From contig QHYK01000074.1 of assembly GCA_003224085.1 (NCBI GenBank), positions 18,765 through 82,764 of the forward strand: 64,000 bases of DNA, read 5' to 3'. Positions 24,071 through 33,647 of this stretch are shown piece by piece (the first letter of the stretch is position 1; each line of letters starts with the position of its first letter). The notes under the pieces are model-generated. The model was not told where the DNA came from. It saw only the letters and a list, made by a program, of their open reading frames with translations, and made no database searches. The translations under genes and the position numbers were made by a program. The DNA comes from Acidobacteriota bacterium (GTDB lineage Bacteria > Acidobacteriota > Terriglobia > Acidiferrales > UBA7541).

Positions 24071-27000
24071 GCTCCCACCACGACAGCATGTTCCCCGCAG
24101 ACTCGCCGGATGGCTTCCACTAATTCAGGGGAAGGATTCACGCGCTGCTGCGCGCGCATCACGCACACGGATCCGTCCGGCCGGCGCAACTCGAACACGA
24201 CCGGGCAGACCCCTGGCGCGTCCTCTATCAATTGGTTCAGCTGGTCCATCGCCTCCTCGCTCAGTTTTCGCAAATCAAGCCGCAAGCGAAACTCACTGGC
24301 TGCGGGCCGGTCGGCAATGTCCTGGAGCAGCCGCGCTTCCTCGAGCGATAGGCGCATCCCGGCCTCTTCCACCTGTACGCGAACTTTCATGAGCAGTGGC
24401 TTGCCAGGCTTCAGCATCTGCTCCAGCCGCGCGAAACTCTCGGGAAACGCCAGCAATTCCTGGATGCCGGTCATGTCCTGAATCGTAAAAATGGCCCAGC
24501 GCGCTCCTTTTCGCGAGCGCATGGGCCGGCTGCTGACCACGAGCGCCGCGACGGTGATTTCTTTGCCGTTTCGCTGGCCCTCGATCTGATCGAGTGATAC
24601 TACCTTCAAACCGGCCAGTCGCGATGCGTATTTTTCCAGCGGATGTCCGGAAACGTAAAATCCCAGCATGGCATACTCGCTCGCAAGCCGCTCTTCTTCG
24701 CTCCAGGGCTCGGCCTCATGCAACTGGAAAGGAATCGGCGCGGGAGCTGCTGCGGCCATGAACAATCCGTGCTGTCCCGACTCGCGCATGCGCGAAGCGC
24801 GTTGCAGCGTGGCGAGAGCATCGTCGACCGATGCGAGCAGCGCTTCGCGCGGGCCGAATGAATCGAGCGCGCCGGACTTGATAAGGCTTTCGAAGACGCG
24901 CTTGTTCAGAAAACGGGATTCGATGCGCTCGCAGAAATCGTAGAGCGATTTGAATTCTCCCCGTGCCTGGCGCGATTCGCGAATGGCTTTAGCGGTGTTT
25001 TCGCCAACGTTCTTGATGGCCGCGAGGCCAAACCGGATAGCTTCTCCCACTGGCGTGAAATACAGATCGCTTTCATTCACGTCGGGCGGGAGGATCGAAA
25101 TACTCATCCCGCGCGCTTCGTTAATGTACTTCACCACTTTGTCCGTGTTTCCGGCTTCGGAAGTCAGTAGCGCGGCCATGAATTCCACCGGATAATGCGT
25201 TTTCAAGTAAGCGGTCTGATAGGCGAGCAGCGCGTACGCGCAGGAATGGGACTTGTTAAAGCCGTAGCCGGCAAACTCCTCCATCAGGTTGAAAATCTTC
25301 TCGGCTTTTTTCTCGGGAATCTTGTTTGCCGCGCAACCGGTCATGAATTTCGCGCGCTGCGCCGCCATTTCTTCTTTCTTCTTCTTGCCCATCGCGCGGC
25401 GCAGAATGTCCGCTTCGCCCAACGAGAAACTCGCCAAACGGTTGGCGATTTGCATCACCTGCTCCTGGTAGAGAATGACGCCGTAGGTTTCCTCGAGGAT
25501 GTCCTTCAGCTGCGGGAGTTCGTAAGTGACTTTCGTTTTGCCGTGCTTGCGGTTGATGAAATCATCGATCATGCCGCCCTGGATGGGGCCGGGGCGGTAG
25601 AGCGCGTTCAGCGCAGTAAGATCCTCGATGCGCGTCGGTTGGTAGCGACGAAGAATGTCGCGCATGCCGTGCGATTCAAACTGGAAAATCGCGGTGGTGT
25701 CGCCGCGGGAAAAAAGTTTGTACGTCTCCTCGTCCCCCAGCGTCAGGTTATCAATGTCGATTCTTACGCCGCGGTTTTGCTCCACCATGCGCACGGTATC
25801 GTGCAACACGGTGAGCGTGGTCAGGCCTAGAAAATCCATCTTTAGCAGGCCGACGCGCTCCAGCGCGTTCATGTCATATTGCGTGGTGATTTCATCCTTG
25901 TTCGACTTGTAAAGCGGAACCACCTCGGTGAGCGGCCGCGGCGAAATCACTACGCCGGCAGCGTGCGTGGAAGCGTGGCGCGACAATCCTTCCAGGCGCA
26001 GCGCGATGGCCATCAGCTCTTTCAGATGTTCATCGGAATTGACAGCAGCCTTGAGTTGCGGGGCATCTTCTAATGCCTCCTGCAGTTCGATCCCCAGCGT
26101 ATTCGGGATCAGCTTGGCCAGCCGGTCCACCTCCCCATAGGGAATGTTCATTGCCCGGCCAACGTCTTTCACCGCCGCCTTCGCGGCCATGGTTCCAAAG
26201 GTGATGATCTGCGCCACGTTCTCGCGTCCGTATTTCTGCGTGACGTAATCGATCAGCTCGCCGCGCCGTCGCATGCAAAAATCAATGTCGATATCCGGCA
26301 TGGACACGCGCTCGGGATTTAGGAAGCGCTCGAAGAGCAAGTTGTATTGCAGCGGGTCCACATCGGTGATGCGCAGGGCGTAGCTCACCAGGCTGCCGGC
26401 GGCCGAGCCGCGTCCCGGCCCAACCGGGACGCCCTGCGCGCGCGCGTAATGCATGAAATCCCAAACGATCAGGAAGTAGCCTTGGTAGCGCATCTTCTTG
26501 ATCATTTCGATTTCCGCGGTCAGCCGGCGTTCGTATTCGGCCAGCGGATGGCGCAGCAAGCCCTGCTTTGCCAGACGCTCAAGGTGCGGAACGCGCGTTG
26601 CAAAACCTTCCCGCACCACCTTCTCGAAATAGCTCGCGGAATCGTATCCCCTCGGAACTTGAAATTCCGGAAACGGATTGGAGATGCGCTCAATCTTTAC
26701 GTTGCAGCGCCCCGCGATGTCGACCGTGCGGCTGAGCGCGTCAGAAATCTCGCCGAAAATCTTGGCCATCTCCGCGGCGCTTTTGAAATAGAACTGGTCG
26801 GTCGCAAACTTCATGCGGTTCGCGTCGCCCATGGTTTTTCCCGTCTGGATGCAGAGCAAGACTTCCTGGGCGTGCGCGTCTTCGTGATGCAGATAGTGGC
26901 AATCGTTCGTCGCGACTAACGGAATACCCGATTCTTTGGAGAGGCGAACCAGTTCCGGGTTCACACGCTTCTCGATATCAATCCCCTGGTCCTGAATCTC

Positions 27001-27567
27001 AAGGAAAAAATTCCCTTTTCCAAAGATGTCGCGCAGGCGGTAGGCATTCTCTCGAGCCTGCTCGTACTTCCCCTCGACCACGGCCTCGGTGACCACGCCG
27101 CGAAGGCAGGCCGAAAGCGCAATCAGGCCCTGGCTGTGTTTTGCGAGCAGTTCGTAGTCGATGCGCGGCTTGTAGTAAAACCCCTCCAGGAACCCGGCGG
27201 AAACGAGCTTGATTAAATTGTGGTAGCCCTCTTGTGTCTCGCACAGCAGAACCAAGTGGTTGGTGCCGCGCATTCCCGGTTCCACGTCGGCCTTATCCGG
27301 CGAGCCGTTGCCGTTGGCTTTTTCGCCGCGGTCGTGGCGGCTGCCTTTGGCGACGTAAACTTCACAACCGATGATGGGTTTGACGTCGCGCTTGCTGGCT
27401 TCGTAGAAAAAATTCGCAGCTGCGAAAAGATTGCCATGATCGGTGATGGCCACCGCGGGCATTTTCTGTCGCGACGCTTCGTCGAGAAGTTCAGACGTTT
27501 CGCAGGCCCCGTCAAGCAGGCTGTAATCCGTGTGTACGTGCAGATGTACGAACTGCGGTTGCCCCAT
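24067..27567 (-). CDS. dnaE: DNA polymerase III alpha subunit
   Basis: An 1166-residue replicative polymerase. The PHP domain opens the protein (HLHVHTDYSLLDGA, ITDHGNLFAA). The palm carries the catalytic aspartates in PDIDIDF (424-430), after PVGPGRGSAAGSLVSY. The fingers and helix-hairpin-helix regions follow (GYGFNKSHSCAYALLAYQTAYLK, RFGLAAIKNVG), and an OB-fold (ITVAALVVSSRPMRSRKGARWAIFTIQD) lies near the C-terminus. Length matches DnaE1. The PHP histidines are retained, though proofreading activity is not implied by that alone. ATG 27567 fits the family start. It leads the dnaE-accA unit. Confidence 0.97.
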   Translation of the reverse strand: MGQPQFVHLHVHTDYSLLDGACETSELLDEASRQKMPAVAITDHGNLFAAANFFYEASKRDVKPIIGCEVYVAKGSRHDRGEKANGNGSPDKADVEPGMRGTNHLVLLCETQEGYHNLIKLVSAGFLEGFYYKPRIDYELLAKHSQGLIALSACLRGVVTEAVVEGKYEQARENAYRLRDIFGKGNFFLEIQDQGIDIEKRVNPELVRLSKESGIPLVATNDCHYLHHEDAHAQEVLLCIQTGKTMGDANRMKFATDQFYFKSAAEMAKIFGEISDALSRTVDIAGRCNVKIERISNPFPEFQVPRGYDSASYFEKVVREGFATRVPHLERLAKQGLLRHPLAEYERRLTAEIEMIKKMRYQGYFLIVWDFMHYARAQGVPVGPGRGSAAGSLVSYALRITDVDPLQYNLLFERFLNPERVSMPDIDIDFCMRRRGELIDYVTQKYGRENVAQIITFGTMAAKAAVKDVGRAMNIPYGEVDRLAKLIPNTLGIELQEALEDAPQLKAAVNSDEHLKELMAIALRLEGLSRHASTHAAGVVISPRPLTEVVPLYKSNKDEITTQYDMNALERVGLLKMDFLGLTTLTVLHDTVRMVEQNRGVRIDIDNLTLGDEETYKLFSRGDTTAIFQFESHGMRDILRRYQPTRIEDLTALNALYRPGPIQGGMIDDFINRKHGKTKVTYELPQLKDILEETYGVILYQEQVMQIANRLASFSLGEADILRRAMGKKKKEEMAAQRAKFMTGCAANKIPEKKAEKIFNLMEEFAGYGFNKSHSCAYALLAYQTAYLKTHYPVEFMAALLTSEAGNTDKVVKYINEARGMSISILPPDVNESDLYFTPVGEAIRFGLAAIKNVGENTAKAIRESRQARGEFKSLYDFCERIESRFLNKRVFESLIKSGALDSFGPREALLASVDDALATLQRASRMRESGQHGLFMAAAAPAPIPFQLHEAEPWSEEERLASEYAMLGFYVSGHPLEKYASRLAGLKVVSLDQIEGQRNGKEITVAALVVSSRPMRSRKGARWAIFTIQDMTGIQELLAFPESFARLEQMLKPGKPLLMKVRVQVEEAGMRLSLEEARLLQDIADRPAASEFRLRLDLRKLSEEAMDQLNQLIEDAPGVCPVVFELRRPDGSVCVMRAQQRVNPSPELVEAIRRVCGEHAVVVGA

Positions 27568-27662
27568 AAAACGATTCTAAGACTCTCCCGAGAAATTTGC
27601 ATTACGCAAACTGAGTTTCCCAAAGCCCTGAAAGCCCCAATGTGGGTAACGCTTCTTAATTC

Positions 27663-29174
27663 TTAGCGGTGATGTTTCTTCTTGGCCGCGCTCACGTGCC
27701 TGGCATGCGCCTTGGCAGCGACGGCCCTGGCTCCCGGCCTTGTGAGTGCTTCCTTGGCCTTTGCGAGGGGCTTCACTTCTGCTTTTCCTGACGCCTGCTT
27801 GCCCCCGTGCTCGGCGCCAGCACCAACCGCGTGCACTTTGGCAGCGTGTTTGGCCGGCTTCTTTTCTTTTTCTTTCTTTTTCGGCTGCTCCTTGATGCCG
27901 CTCAGCTTGCGCAGGATTTTCTCCCGCTCCTCCGGCGTTTTCCCGCGCCCCGTGAGCTGCATGGCGAAAACCTGCTCGACAATCTGGTCAAACTTCGCCC
28001 CACGCGGCATTCCGAGCGCTTCCAATTCATTGGCCACCTGCGGCAGCGCGTTGCGAAGGGGCCGCCACTTGTGCAGATACGCGCGAATTTTAGAAAGCGC
28101 GCCGCTTTTGTTCGACTCCGCCAGTAAATACGCCGTTTGTTCCGCCGGGAGTTTTTCCAGGAACCTATAAGCCTCCACCGGAGCCTGCATCTTCTTGCCC
28201 ACCAGATCTTTTTGCGCGGCGAGCGCCTTTTCTTCAAATGTTAAGACGGGCTCCATTTCGGCAGCACGGAACCCGGCTTTCGCAAGCACGCTCGATAGCT
28301 CGCGATCCTTCAAACGACCCAAAATAGCTAGGAGCGTCGGCATGCTGAGCCTTGGGCGAAATCCCGCGGTGAACAGGTCTTCGCGCACTTTCATGAGGCG
28401 GTTGATGGCCTCATAGTCCGGGTGCTTTTTAGCTAGGATCGGATTGATCACTTCCAGCAATTTGGCTTCTTCCCAGGCTTTGAGCACCACGGTGGGCCGC
28501 TCTTCCCGGGCCACGGCGCGAAGCTCGCTGCCGGCGTCTTCCGGCTCGATGGAGTGGTGCAAGTTGCGCTCGATGGCCAAATCGAACCACTCTTGCGTGC
28601 GCTGCTCGACTTTGAAGCCCATACGCGCGGCAAATCGCAGCAAACGCAGCAAGCGCACCGGCTGATTCGTAAAACTGTGGATGCTCAGCGCTCGCACTTC
28701 GGCACGCTCGATGTCGGAGAGGCCATTTGTGGGATCCAAAAGCAATCCACGCGAGGCGGGGTTCAAGGAGATGGCAATGGCGTTCAACGAAAAATCGCGC
28801 CGCCGCAGGTCCTCCATGATGGTGGACCAGCGGATTTCCGGACGCGTTCCCGGCCGCACATAATAATCGTCGTGGGCCGCGGAAATGCTTCCCTCGCAGT
28901 CACCGGCAAACAACACTTCGATGTGTCGATATTTTTCATCTTCAACAAGGACTTTTGCGCCGCCTTTTTCGAGTTCGCGCGCGATGCGCGAAGGGTTTCC
29001 TTCCACCGTAAAGTCCAAATCACGCAGTGACGCCCCGGTGATCAGGTCACGCACGGTTCCGCCCGTAAGATACACATTGAATCCCAGCGCGGCGGAAAGC
29101 TCCTGCACGCGCATCATCGCCGCCCGCTGCTCGGGTGAGAGCCGGCTCTCCAGCAAAAACATGTAATCTGGCAT
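27663..29174 (-). CDS. CCA tRNA nucleotidyltransferase/poly(A) polymerase family with basic tail
   Basis: A 503-residue class II nucleotidyltransferase. Motifs are YLTGGTVRDLITG (about 35-47), the metal-binding pair in SLRDLDFTVEG, the template segment MEDLRRRDFSLNAIAISL, and the RNA-binding helical region RLLRLLRFAARMGF. Whether it adds CCA, only part of it, or poly(A) cannot be told from sequence. The last 65 or so residues (after LSGIKEQPKKKEKEK) are an unusual Lys/Ala/His-rich basic tail resembling histone H1-like sequence. ATG 29174 has AAGGAG close upstream. The gene lies between dnaE and xerD, with short gaps on each side. Confidence 0.88.
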   Translation of the reverse strand: MPDYMFLLESRLSPEQRAAMMRVQELSAALGFNVYLTGGTVRDLITGASLRDLDFTVEGNPSRIARELEKGGAKVLVEDEKYRHIEVLFAGDCEGSISAAHDDYYVRPGTRPEIRWSTIMEDLRRRDFSLNAIAISLNPASRGLLLDPTNGLSDIERAEVRALSIHSFTNQPVRLLRLLRFAARMGFKVEQRTQEWFDLAIERNLHHSIEPEDAGSELRAVAREERPTVVLKAWEEAKLLEVINPILAKKHPDYEAINRLMKVREDLFTAGFRPRLSMPTLLAILGRLKDRELSSVLAKAGFRAAEMEPVLTFEEKALAAQKDLVGKKMQAPVEAYRFLEKLPAEQTAYLLAESNKSGALSKIRAYLHKWRPLRNALPQVANELEALGMPRGAKFDQIVEQVFAMQLTGRGKTPEEREKILRKLSGIKEQPKKKEKEKKPAKHAAKVHAVGAGAEHGGKQASGKAEVKPLAKAKEALTRPGARAVAAKAHARHVSAAKKKHHR

Positions 29175-29249
29175 TGCGCTCCTTCTGCTTCAGGGTGTCC
29201 GCATCCAACTCCACGAATCCACCCGCAATGGGCCCCTCGACCTGCCGCG

Positions 29250-30146
29250 CTATGCGCGCGGATGATGCGCCTTGTAAATCTGCTTCAACCGCTCTTCCAC
29301 CACGTGGGTATAAATCTGCGTCGTGGAAATATCCGCATGGCCCAGCATCAACTGCACCGACCGCAAATCCGCGCCGCCCTCCAGCAAATGGGTGGCAAAG
29401 CTATGCCGCAGCATGTGCGGCGTGAGCGCCACGCGCAACCGCGCCCGCCGCCCATACGCGGACAAAATCTTCCACACGCCAACGCGGCTCAGCGGCTTGC
29501 CCCGCCGATTCACGAAAAGTGTCGGGCTCCCCGCAAACTTCCCGATCATTTTCGGCCGGGCATCGCGCAAATAACCTTCCACCATGTCTAGAGCCTTCTT
29601 CCCAATAGGGACGATTCGTTCCTTATCGCCCTTGCCGATGCAGCGCACACAACCCACTTTGGTATCTAGGTCGCTAACGCGCAAGCCGACAAGCTCTGAA
29701 ACCCGCAAGCCTGCCGAGTACAGGACTTCCAGCATCGCCCGGTCGCGTAAGCCGAGAGGTGTCTTAGCGTCCGGTTGTGCCAGCAGCCTTTCTACCTCTT
29801 CCAGCCGCAAATAGCCCGGTAGGGATCGCCGGATCTTGGGCGATTCGAGATTCACGGTGGGATCCTCGGCGACAAGTTCCTGAATCTGCGCAAAGCGAAA
29901 GAAGTTTCGCAGGGAGACCAGGTGCCGCGCCACGCTTTTGCTCTCCAGCTTTTGCCGGTAAAGCCCCGCCAGAAAATCCACCAGGGCGTCGCGGCTGACC
30001 GTTTCAACGGAGAGCTTGCGCTTTTGCGCAAACTCACTGAATTTCATCAGATCTCTCCGATAGGCCGAAACGGTATTCGACGCCAGACCTTTTTCAACCC
30101 GGATGTGCGTCAAAAAGGACGAGATGGCACCAGAGACTTCCATCAT
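29250..30146 (-). CDS. xerD: Tyrosine recombinase XerD-type
   Basis: A 298-residue site-specific recombinase that, with a partner Xer, resolves chromosome dimers at dif. The N-terminal SAM-like DNA-binding domain (1-100) is followed by the catalytic domain. Active residues are Arg148 (SAGLRVSEL), Lys172 (GKGDKER), His244 and Arg247 (HMLRHSFATHLL), His270 (LGHADISTTQIY) and nucleophile Tyr279. No mobile-element genes adjoin it, so a housekeeping Xer rather than an integrase is the better reading. XerC and XerD are hard to separate by eye. It overlaps murJ by ATGA. Confidence 0.9.
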   Translation of the reverse strand: MMEVSGAISSFLTHIRVEKGLASNTVSAYRRDLMKFSEFAQKRKLSVETVSRDALVDFLAGLYRQKLESKSVARHLVSLRNFFRFAQIQELVAEDPTVNLESPKIRRSLPGYLRLEEVERLLAQPDAKTPLGLRDRAMLEVLYSAGLRVSELVGLRVSDLDTKVGCVRCIGKGDKERIVPIGKKALDMVEGYLRDARPKMIGKFAGSPTLFVNRRGKPLSRVGVWKILSAYGRRARLRVALTPHMLRHSFATHLLEGGADLRSVQLMLGHADISTTQIYTHVVEERLKQIYKAHHPRA

Positions 30147-31744
30147 CCACCTGTGTATCCGCTTTCGGCGCCCGCCGTGCGGCGGCGAACGGCGATCCCG
30201 TAGACTTCCTCAATCTCATGGCAGCGGAAAATCCACGCCAGCGCCAGGTACAGCACCGTTGCTCCGGTAATCAAACCGGAAAACACCAGGAGTTGCACAA
30301 GAAACCGCGAGTGTATCGCAAAAGCCGCGTAGTAATTTCCGACCCAGCAGCCCACTCCCATGATGCCGGCGCACAAGGAAATCTTTGCGAAAGAACGCAT
30401 GACTTCCATCATTCCCATCGAACCGTACCGCACACGAAATATGATGAGCAGGGCGAAGAAATCAAAGAATGTCGCCAAGGCCGTCGCCAGAGCCGGGCCT
30501 CCGTTTTGCACCCTGTTGAAGAACACTTGCAGGAAAAGCATGTTCAGGATGATGTTAATGACCAGCGAGATGGAGGCAACGATCACCGGCGTTTTGGTGT
30601 CTCGCGTCGAATAAAACGCCGGCACAACCAGTTTCACGGTCGCCAGCGCCGGCAATCCGATCGCGTAATAGAGCAGGGCGCGCGCCGTTAAGCGCGTGGA
30701 TGCCGCGATGAACTGCCCGTGTTGGAAGAGCACGCGAATGATGGGCTCGCGCAGCACCATTAATCCCAATGCCGCAGGGATGGTGATAAACGCCACGAGA
30801 CGAATCGAGAAAGACAACGTCTTCTTTAACGACTCGTAGTCTTTCGCCGCTGCCTGGTGCGACATCATGGGAAGAATCGCCGTCGCCACCGCGATGGCGT
30901 AGCCGCCCAGTACCAATTCCATGACGCGGTCGGCCACATAGAGCGCCGCCAGGCTGCCGGCAGGCATTCGCGCGGCCGTGGCAAACTTTGTGTCAATAAG
31001 CAGGTTGATCTGGCCTATGCCAATCCCAAACAGGCGGGGAAGCATCAGGCGCGCTACTTCCTGAATCGCGGGGTGCGAGAAGGAAATCCCAAAACTGAAC
31101 TTCATCCCCTTTTGCACCAGCGTGGGGACCTGAATCAAGAACTGAAGAACTCCTCCGACCAATACTCCAACTGCCAGAGAGGTAGCCGCGTCCTTAAAGT
31201 GGTGCCAAACGATTCCCATGGAGAAGAGAATGGTGGCCACGTTTAGGACCACGGGCGTAGCCGCGGGCAACCCAAAAATATGAAAACAGTTGAGGATTCC
31301 CATGGCCAGTGCGGCCAAGGCGATGAAAAACAAGTAAGGAAAAATAATCCGGTTCAGGTCCACAGCCATGTCTCTGGCCACGTTCGCGCCGGAAAACAGT
31401 TGCACCACCGCGGGCGAAAAAACCATCCCCAGAACGGTAATGACTGCCGCAGCCAAAGCGAGTGTCCAGAACAGCCGGTTGGCGAAGTCCCAGACTTCCT
31501 CCTTGCGCTTTTCCTGCATGTAGCTAGAAAAGACCGGAATGAACGAGGCGGTCATCGAGCCTTCGGCGACCAACCTTCGAAATAAGTTGGGAATGCGGTA
31601 CGCTAGGACGTAGGCGTCTGCGGCAAGCGTGGTTCCCAGGAGCAAGGTGATGCGCTGGTCGCGCACGTAGCCGAGGACGCGACTGACGATGGTGACCAAA
31701 GAAATGATCGAGGCCGATTTTAGGATATGCTTTTTATCGGTCAA
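30143..31744 (-). CDS. murJ: Lipid II flippase MurJ
   Basis: A 533-residue membrane protein of the MVF/MOP superfamily with about 14 helices, flipping lipid II across the inner membrane for peptidoglycan synthesis. Typical early sequence is VSRVLGYVRDQRITLLLGTT and AYRIPNLFRRLVAEGSMTASFIPVFSSY, containing the conserved arginines of the central cavity. Later segments such as RALLYYAIGLPALATVKLVVPAFYSTRDTKTPV are also MurJ-like. The only usable start is a TTG at 31744, with GGAG 9 bases upstream. It is the first gene of the murJ-xerD pair and diverges from the gene at 31860. Confidence 0.93.
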   Translation of the reverse strand: MTDKKHILKSASIISLVTIVSRVLGYVRDQRITLLLGTTLAADAYVLAYRIPNLFRRLVAEGSMTASFIPVFSSYMQEKRKEEVWDFANRLFWTLALAAAVITVLGMVFSPAVVQLFSGANVARDMAVDLNRIIFPYLFFIALAALAMGILNCFHIFGLPAATPVVLNVATILFSMGIVWHHFKDAATSLAVGVLVGGVLQFLIQVPTLVQKGMKFSFGISFSHPAIQEVARLMLPRLFGIGIGQINLLIDTKFATAARMPAGSLAALYVADRVMELVLGGYAIAVATAILPMMSHQAAAKDYESLKKTLSFSIRLVAFITIPAALGLMVLREPIIRVLFQHGQFIAASTRLTARALLYYAIGLPALATVKLVVPAFYSTRDTKTPVIVASISLVINIILNMLFLQVFFNRVQNGGPALATALATFFDFFALLIIFRVRYGSMGMMEVMRSFAKISLCAGIMGVGCWVGNYYAAFAIHSRFLVQLLVFSGLITGATVLYLALAWIFRCHEIEEVYGIAVRRRTAGAESGYTGG

Positions 31745-31786
31745 AGGGCGGTGCTCCAGCGACCTAACCCCAATGAAAACAACAAC

Positions 31787-31816
31787 TTGACAGGAAAAAC
31801 GTGCTTAACATAACAT
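31787..31816 (+). promoter_or_regulatory. Candidate sigma70-type promoter
   Basis: TTGACA (31787-31792) is followed after 18 bases by TAACAT (31811-31816). The spacing and direction suit transcription of the plus-strand gene starting near 31860. The -35 box is a perfect consensus and the -10 matches four of six positions. Confidence 0.5.
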
Positions 31817-31859
31817 ACATTTCGCCGATTGGCAAATTTGTGATTTCCCAACCCGGGAT

Positions 31860-32363
31860 TTGCCGATTTTGAAAACTAAAGCCCCAGCCTCGACGCACAA
31901 GAAGGTCGTTCTTGTCCTCGCCGACAGGAAGTCCCTGCGCGGCTACTTGAACCCTGCCCGCCTTGGCCAGCTTGACCCTGTGGACGTGCTCACGCCGGAG
32001 GGGGAACATGTGCAGCTGCCTGTGGCCAAGATTCGCTCCATCTATTTCGTTCGCGAGTTCTCCGACGACTTTGAACCAAAGCGCAAAGCTTTCTTGAGCC
32101 GTCCCAAGCTGGACGGCCTGTGGGTCAGGGTGCGATTCAACGACGGAGAGGTCCTTGAAGGGGTCATCCCCAACGACCTATTGTCCCTCCTCGACAACGG
32201 TCTGCGGATCACTCCTCCCGACCTGAACTCCTCCACCGACCGCATCTTTGTGCCGCGCGCGGCCCTCGCCGAGGTAACTGTGCTTGGCGTTGTGGGCATC
32301 GCCCGGCGCAAACCTGCCGCCACGGCGGCGGCCGCGTCTCAGCCTCGCCTCTTCAATGAATAA
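31860..32363 (+). CDS. Conserved hypothetical protein (two beta-rich repeats)
   Basis: A protein of about 167 residues that I cannot assign a function. Two similar beta-rich halves are visible: KVVLVLADRKSLRGYLNP...VQLPVAKIRSIYFVREF, and LDGLWVRVRFNDGEVLEGVIP...RIFVPRAALAEVTVLGVVG. The latter looks like a conserved acidobacterial domain of unknown function (possibly DUF6982, recalled rather than checked). The end is an alanine-rich tail. The start is unclear: TTG at 31860 or 31869, neither with a good ribosome site. A 7-bp inverted repeat (GGCAAAT 31831-31837 with ATTTGCC 31858-31864) overlaps the first TTG. It is soluble, lies behind a good promoter, and sits upstream of lpxD. Confidence 0.65.
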   Translation: MPILKTKAPASTHKKVVLVLADRKSLRGYLNPARLGQLDPVDVLTPEGEHVQLPVAKIRSIYFVREFSDDFEPKRKAFLSRPKLDGLWVRVRFNDGEVLEGVIPNDLLSLLDNGLRITPPDLNSSTDRIFVPRAALAEVTVLGVVGIARRKPAATAAAASQPRLFNE

Positions 32364-32581
32364 CTGGGACTATTCCTCCCAATGCCCTCTTCGCGCTCTT
32401 CTATGACTCTCTGGGAACCTTTGACTCTGAGACACCTAGACTTTTGCACCCGCTGAGACTCTTAAGACCCCACCCGCGCCTTTGCGCCCTCCCCGTCTCT
32501 GCGTTATCTTTGTTCTTTCCTTTTCTCCTAAACTCTTGAGCCTTTAGCGTTTGTACTTCCCTTTGCTTGAGGAGTGCCTCC

Positions 32582-33619
32582 ATGAAACTCTCTGAGCTGG
32601 CCCAAAAACTGAACTGTCGCCTGGAAGGGCCGCCCGACCTTGAAATCTCAGGCGTCGCGGGCATGGAGCATGCCGCGCCGGGCCAACTCACTTTTCTGGC
32701 GAATCGCAAGTATTTCGCGCTGCTCAAGTCGACTCGTGCCTCAGCGATTCTCATCGAGGAAGGCGTCGCCATCGAGCGCGAGGCTTCCGAGCCTCCGTTA
32801 GCCGCGCTGCGCTCGGCAAATCCTTATTTAGCCTTCGCTCAGGCCATCGAACTCTTTTACCAAGCTCCGAACTATGCTCCCGGAATTCATCCGACCGCCA
32901 TCATCGCGAAAACCGCGAAGATTGGCGACGGGGCGCATATCGGGCCTTACTGTTATGTCGATGAGGAGGCCGAGATTGGCCCAAACGCCCTACTCCACAG
33001 CTTTGTGAGCATTTACCGAGGCGCGAAGATTGGCGATGATTTTGTGGCTCACTCGCACTCCGTCGTGCGCGAGCACTGCCACCTTGGCAACCGCGTCATT
33101 TTGCAGAACGGAGCGGTTATCGGGGGAGATGGTTTCGGGTTTGCCAAGAGCCAGGATGGCACCTGGTACAAGATGGCTCAGTCGGGCCCTGCGGTCCTTG
33201 AAGATGACGTGGAAGTACAATCCAACGCCTGCGTGGACCGCGCTACAGTCGGAGAAACCCGCATTGGCCACGGTGCCAAGCTGGATGATTTAGTTTTGGT
33301 CGGCCACGCGACAAGTGTGGGCGCGAATACTTTGCTCTGCGGACAGGTGGGCCTGGCCGGCTCAACCAAAATCGGCAATCACTGCATACTGGCAGGGCAA
33401 GTAGGAACGGCCGGGCACTTGACCATCGGCGATGGCACGGTCATTACGGCACAGAGCGGCGTGCCGAACGATGTTCCGGCGCAAGCCTTCTACTCCGGCT
33501 ATCCCGCTGTAGAGAACCGCCAATGGCTCAAGATGATGGCCGCGCTGAATCAGCTCCCGGAATTGCAGAAACGCGTGCGCGAACTCGAATCGCAACTCGA
33601 GCGGCTGAAGCCAAACTGA
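32582..33619 (+). CDS. lpxD: UDP-3-O-acylglucosamine N-acyltransferase
   Basis: A 345-residue enzyme adding the N-linked acyl chain in lipid A synthesis. The N-terminal uridine-binding domain (MKLSELAQKLNCRLEGPPD, APGQLTFLANRKYF) precedes a left-handed beta helix of hexapeptide repeats (IHPTAIIAKTAKIGDGAHIGPY and onward). The catalytic His lies in LVLVGHATSVG or the neighbouring LHSFVSI turn. A C-terminal helix closes it (LPELQKRVRELESQLERL). ATG 32582 has GAGGAG 7 bases upstream. Presence of LpxD indicates a Gram-negative outer membrane with lipid A. It converges with plsC, 28 bases apart. Confidence 0.95.
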   Translation: MKLSELAQKLNCRLEGPPDLEISGVAGMEHAAPGQLTFLANRKYFALLKSTRASAILIEEGVAIEREASEPPLAALRSANPYLAFAQAIELFYQAPNYAPGIHPTAIIAKTAKIGDGAHIGPYCYVDEEAEIGPNALLHSFVSIYRGAKIGDDFVAHSHSVVREHCHLGNRVILQNGAVIGGDGFGFAKSQDGTWYKMAQSGPAVLEDDVEVQSNACVDRATVGETRIGHGAKLDDLVLVGHATSVGANTLLCGQVGLAGSTKIGNHCILAGQVGTAGHLTIGDGTVITAQSGVPNDVPAQAFYSGYPAVENRQWLKMMAALNQLPELQKRVRELESQLERLKPN

Positions 33620-33647
33620 GAGAGCTGTGGAAGTCCTTGCGGTTTGA

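Noticed and set aside
29250..30146. xerD considered as a phage or island integrase
   Set aside because: No att-like repeats, no tRNA and no mobile genes nearby; it is coupled to murJ, so a housekeeping recombinase fits better.
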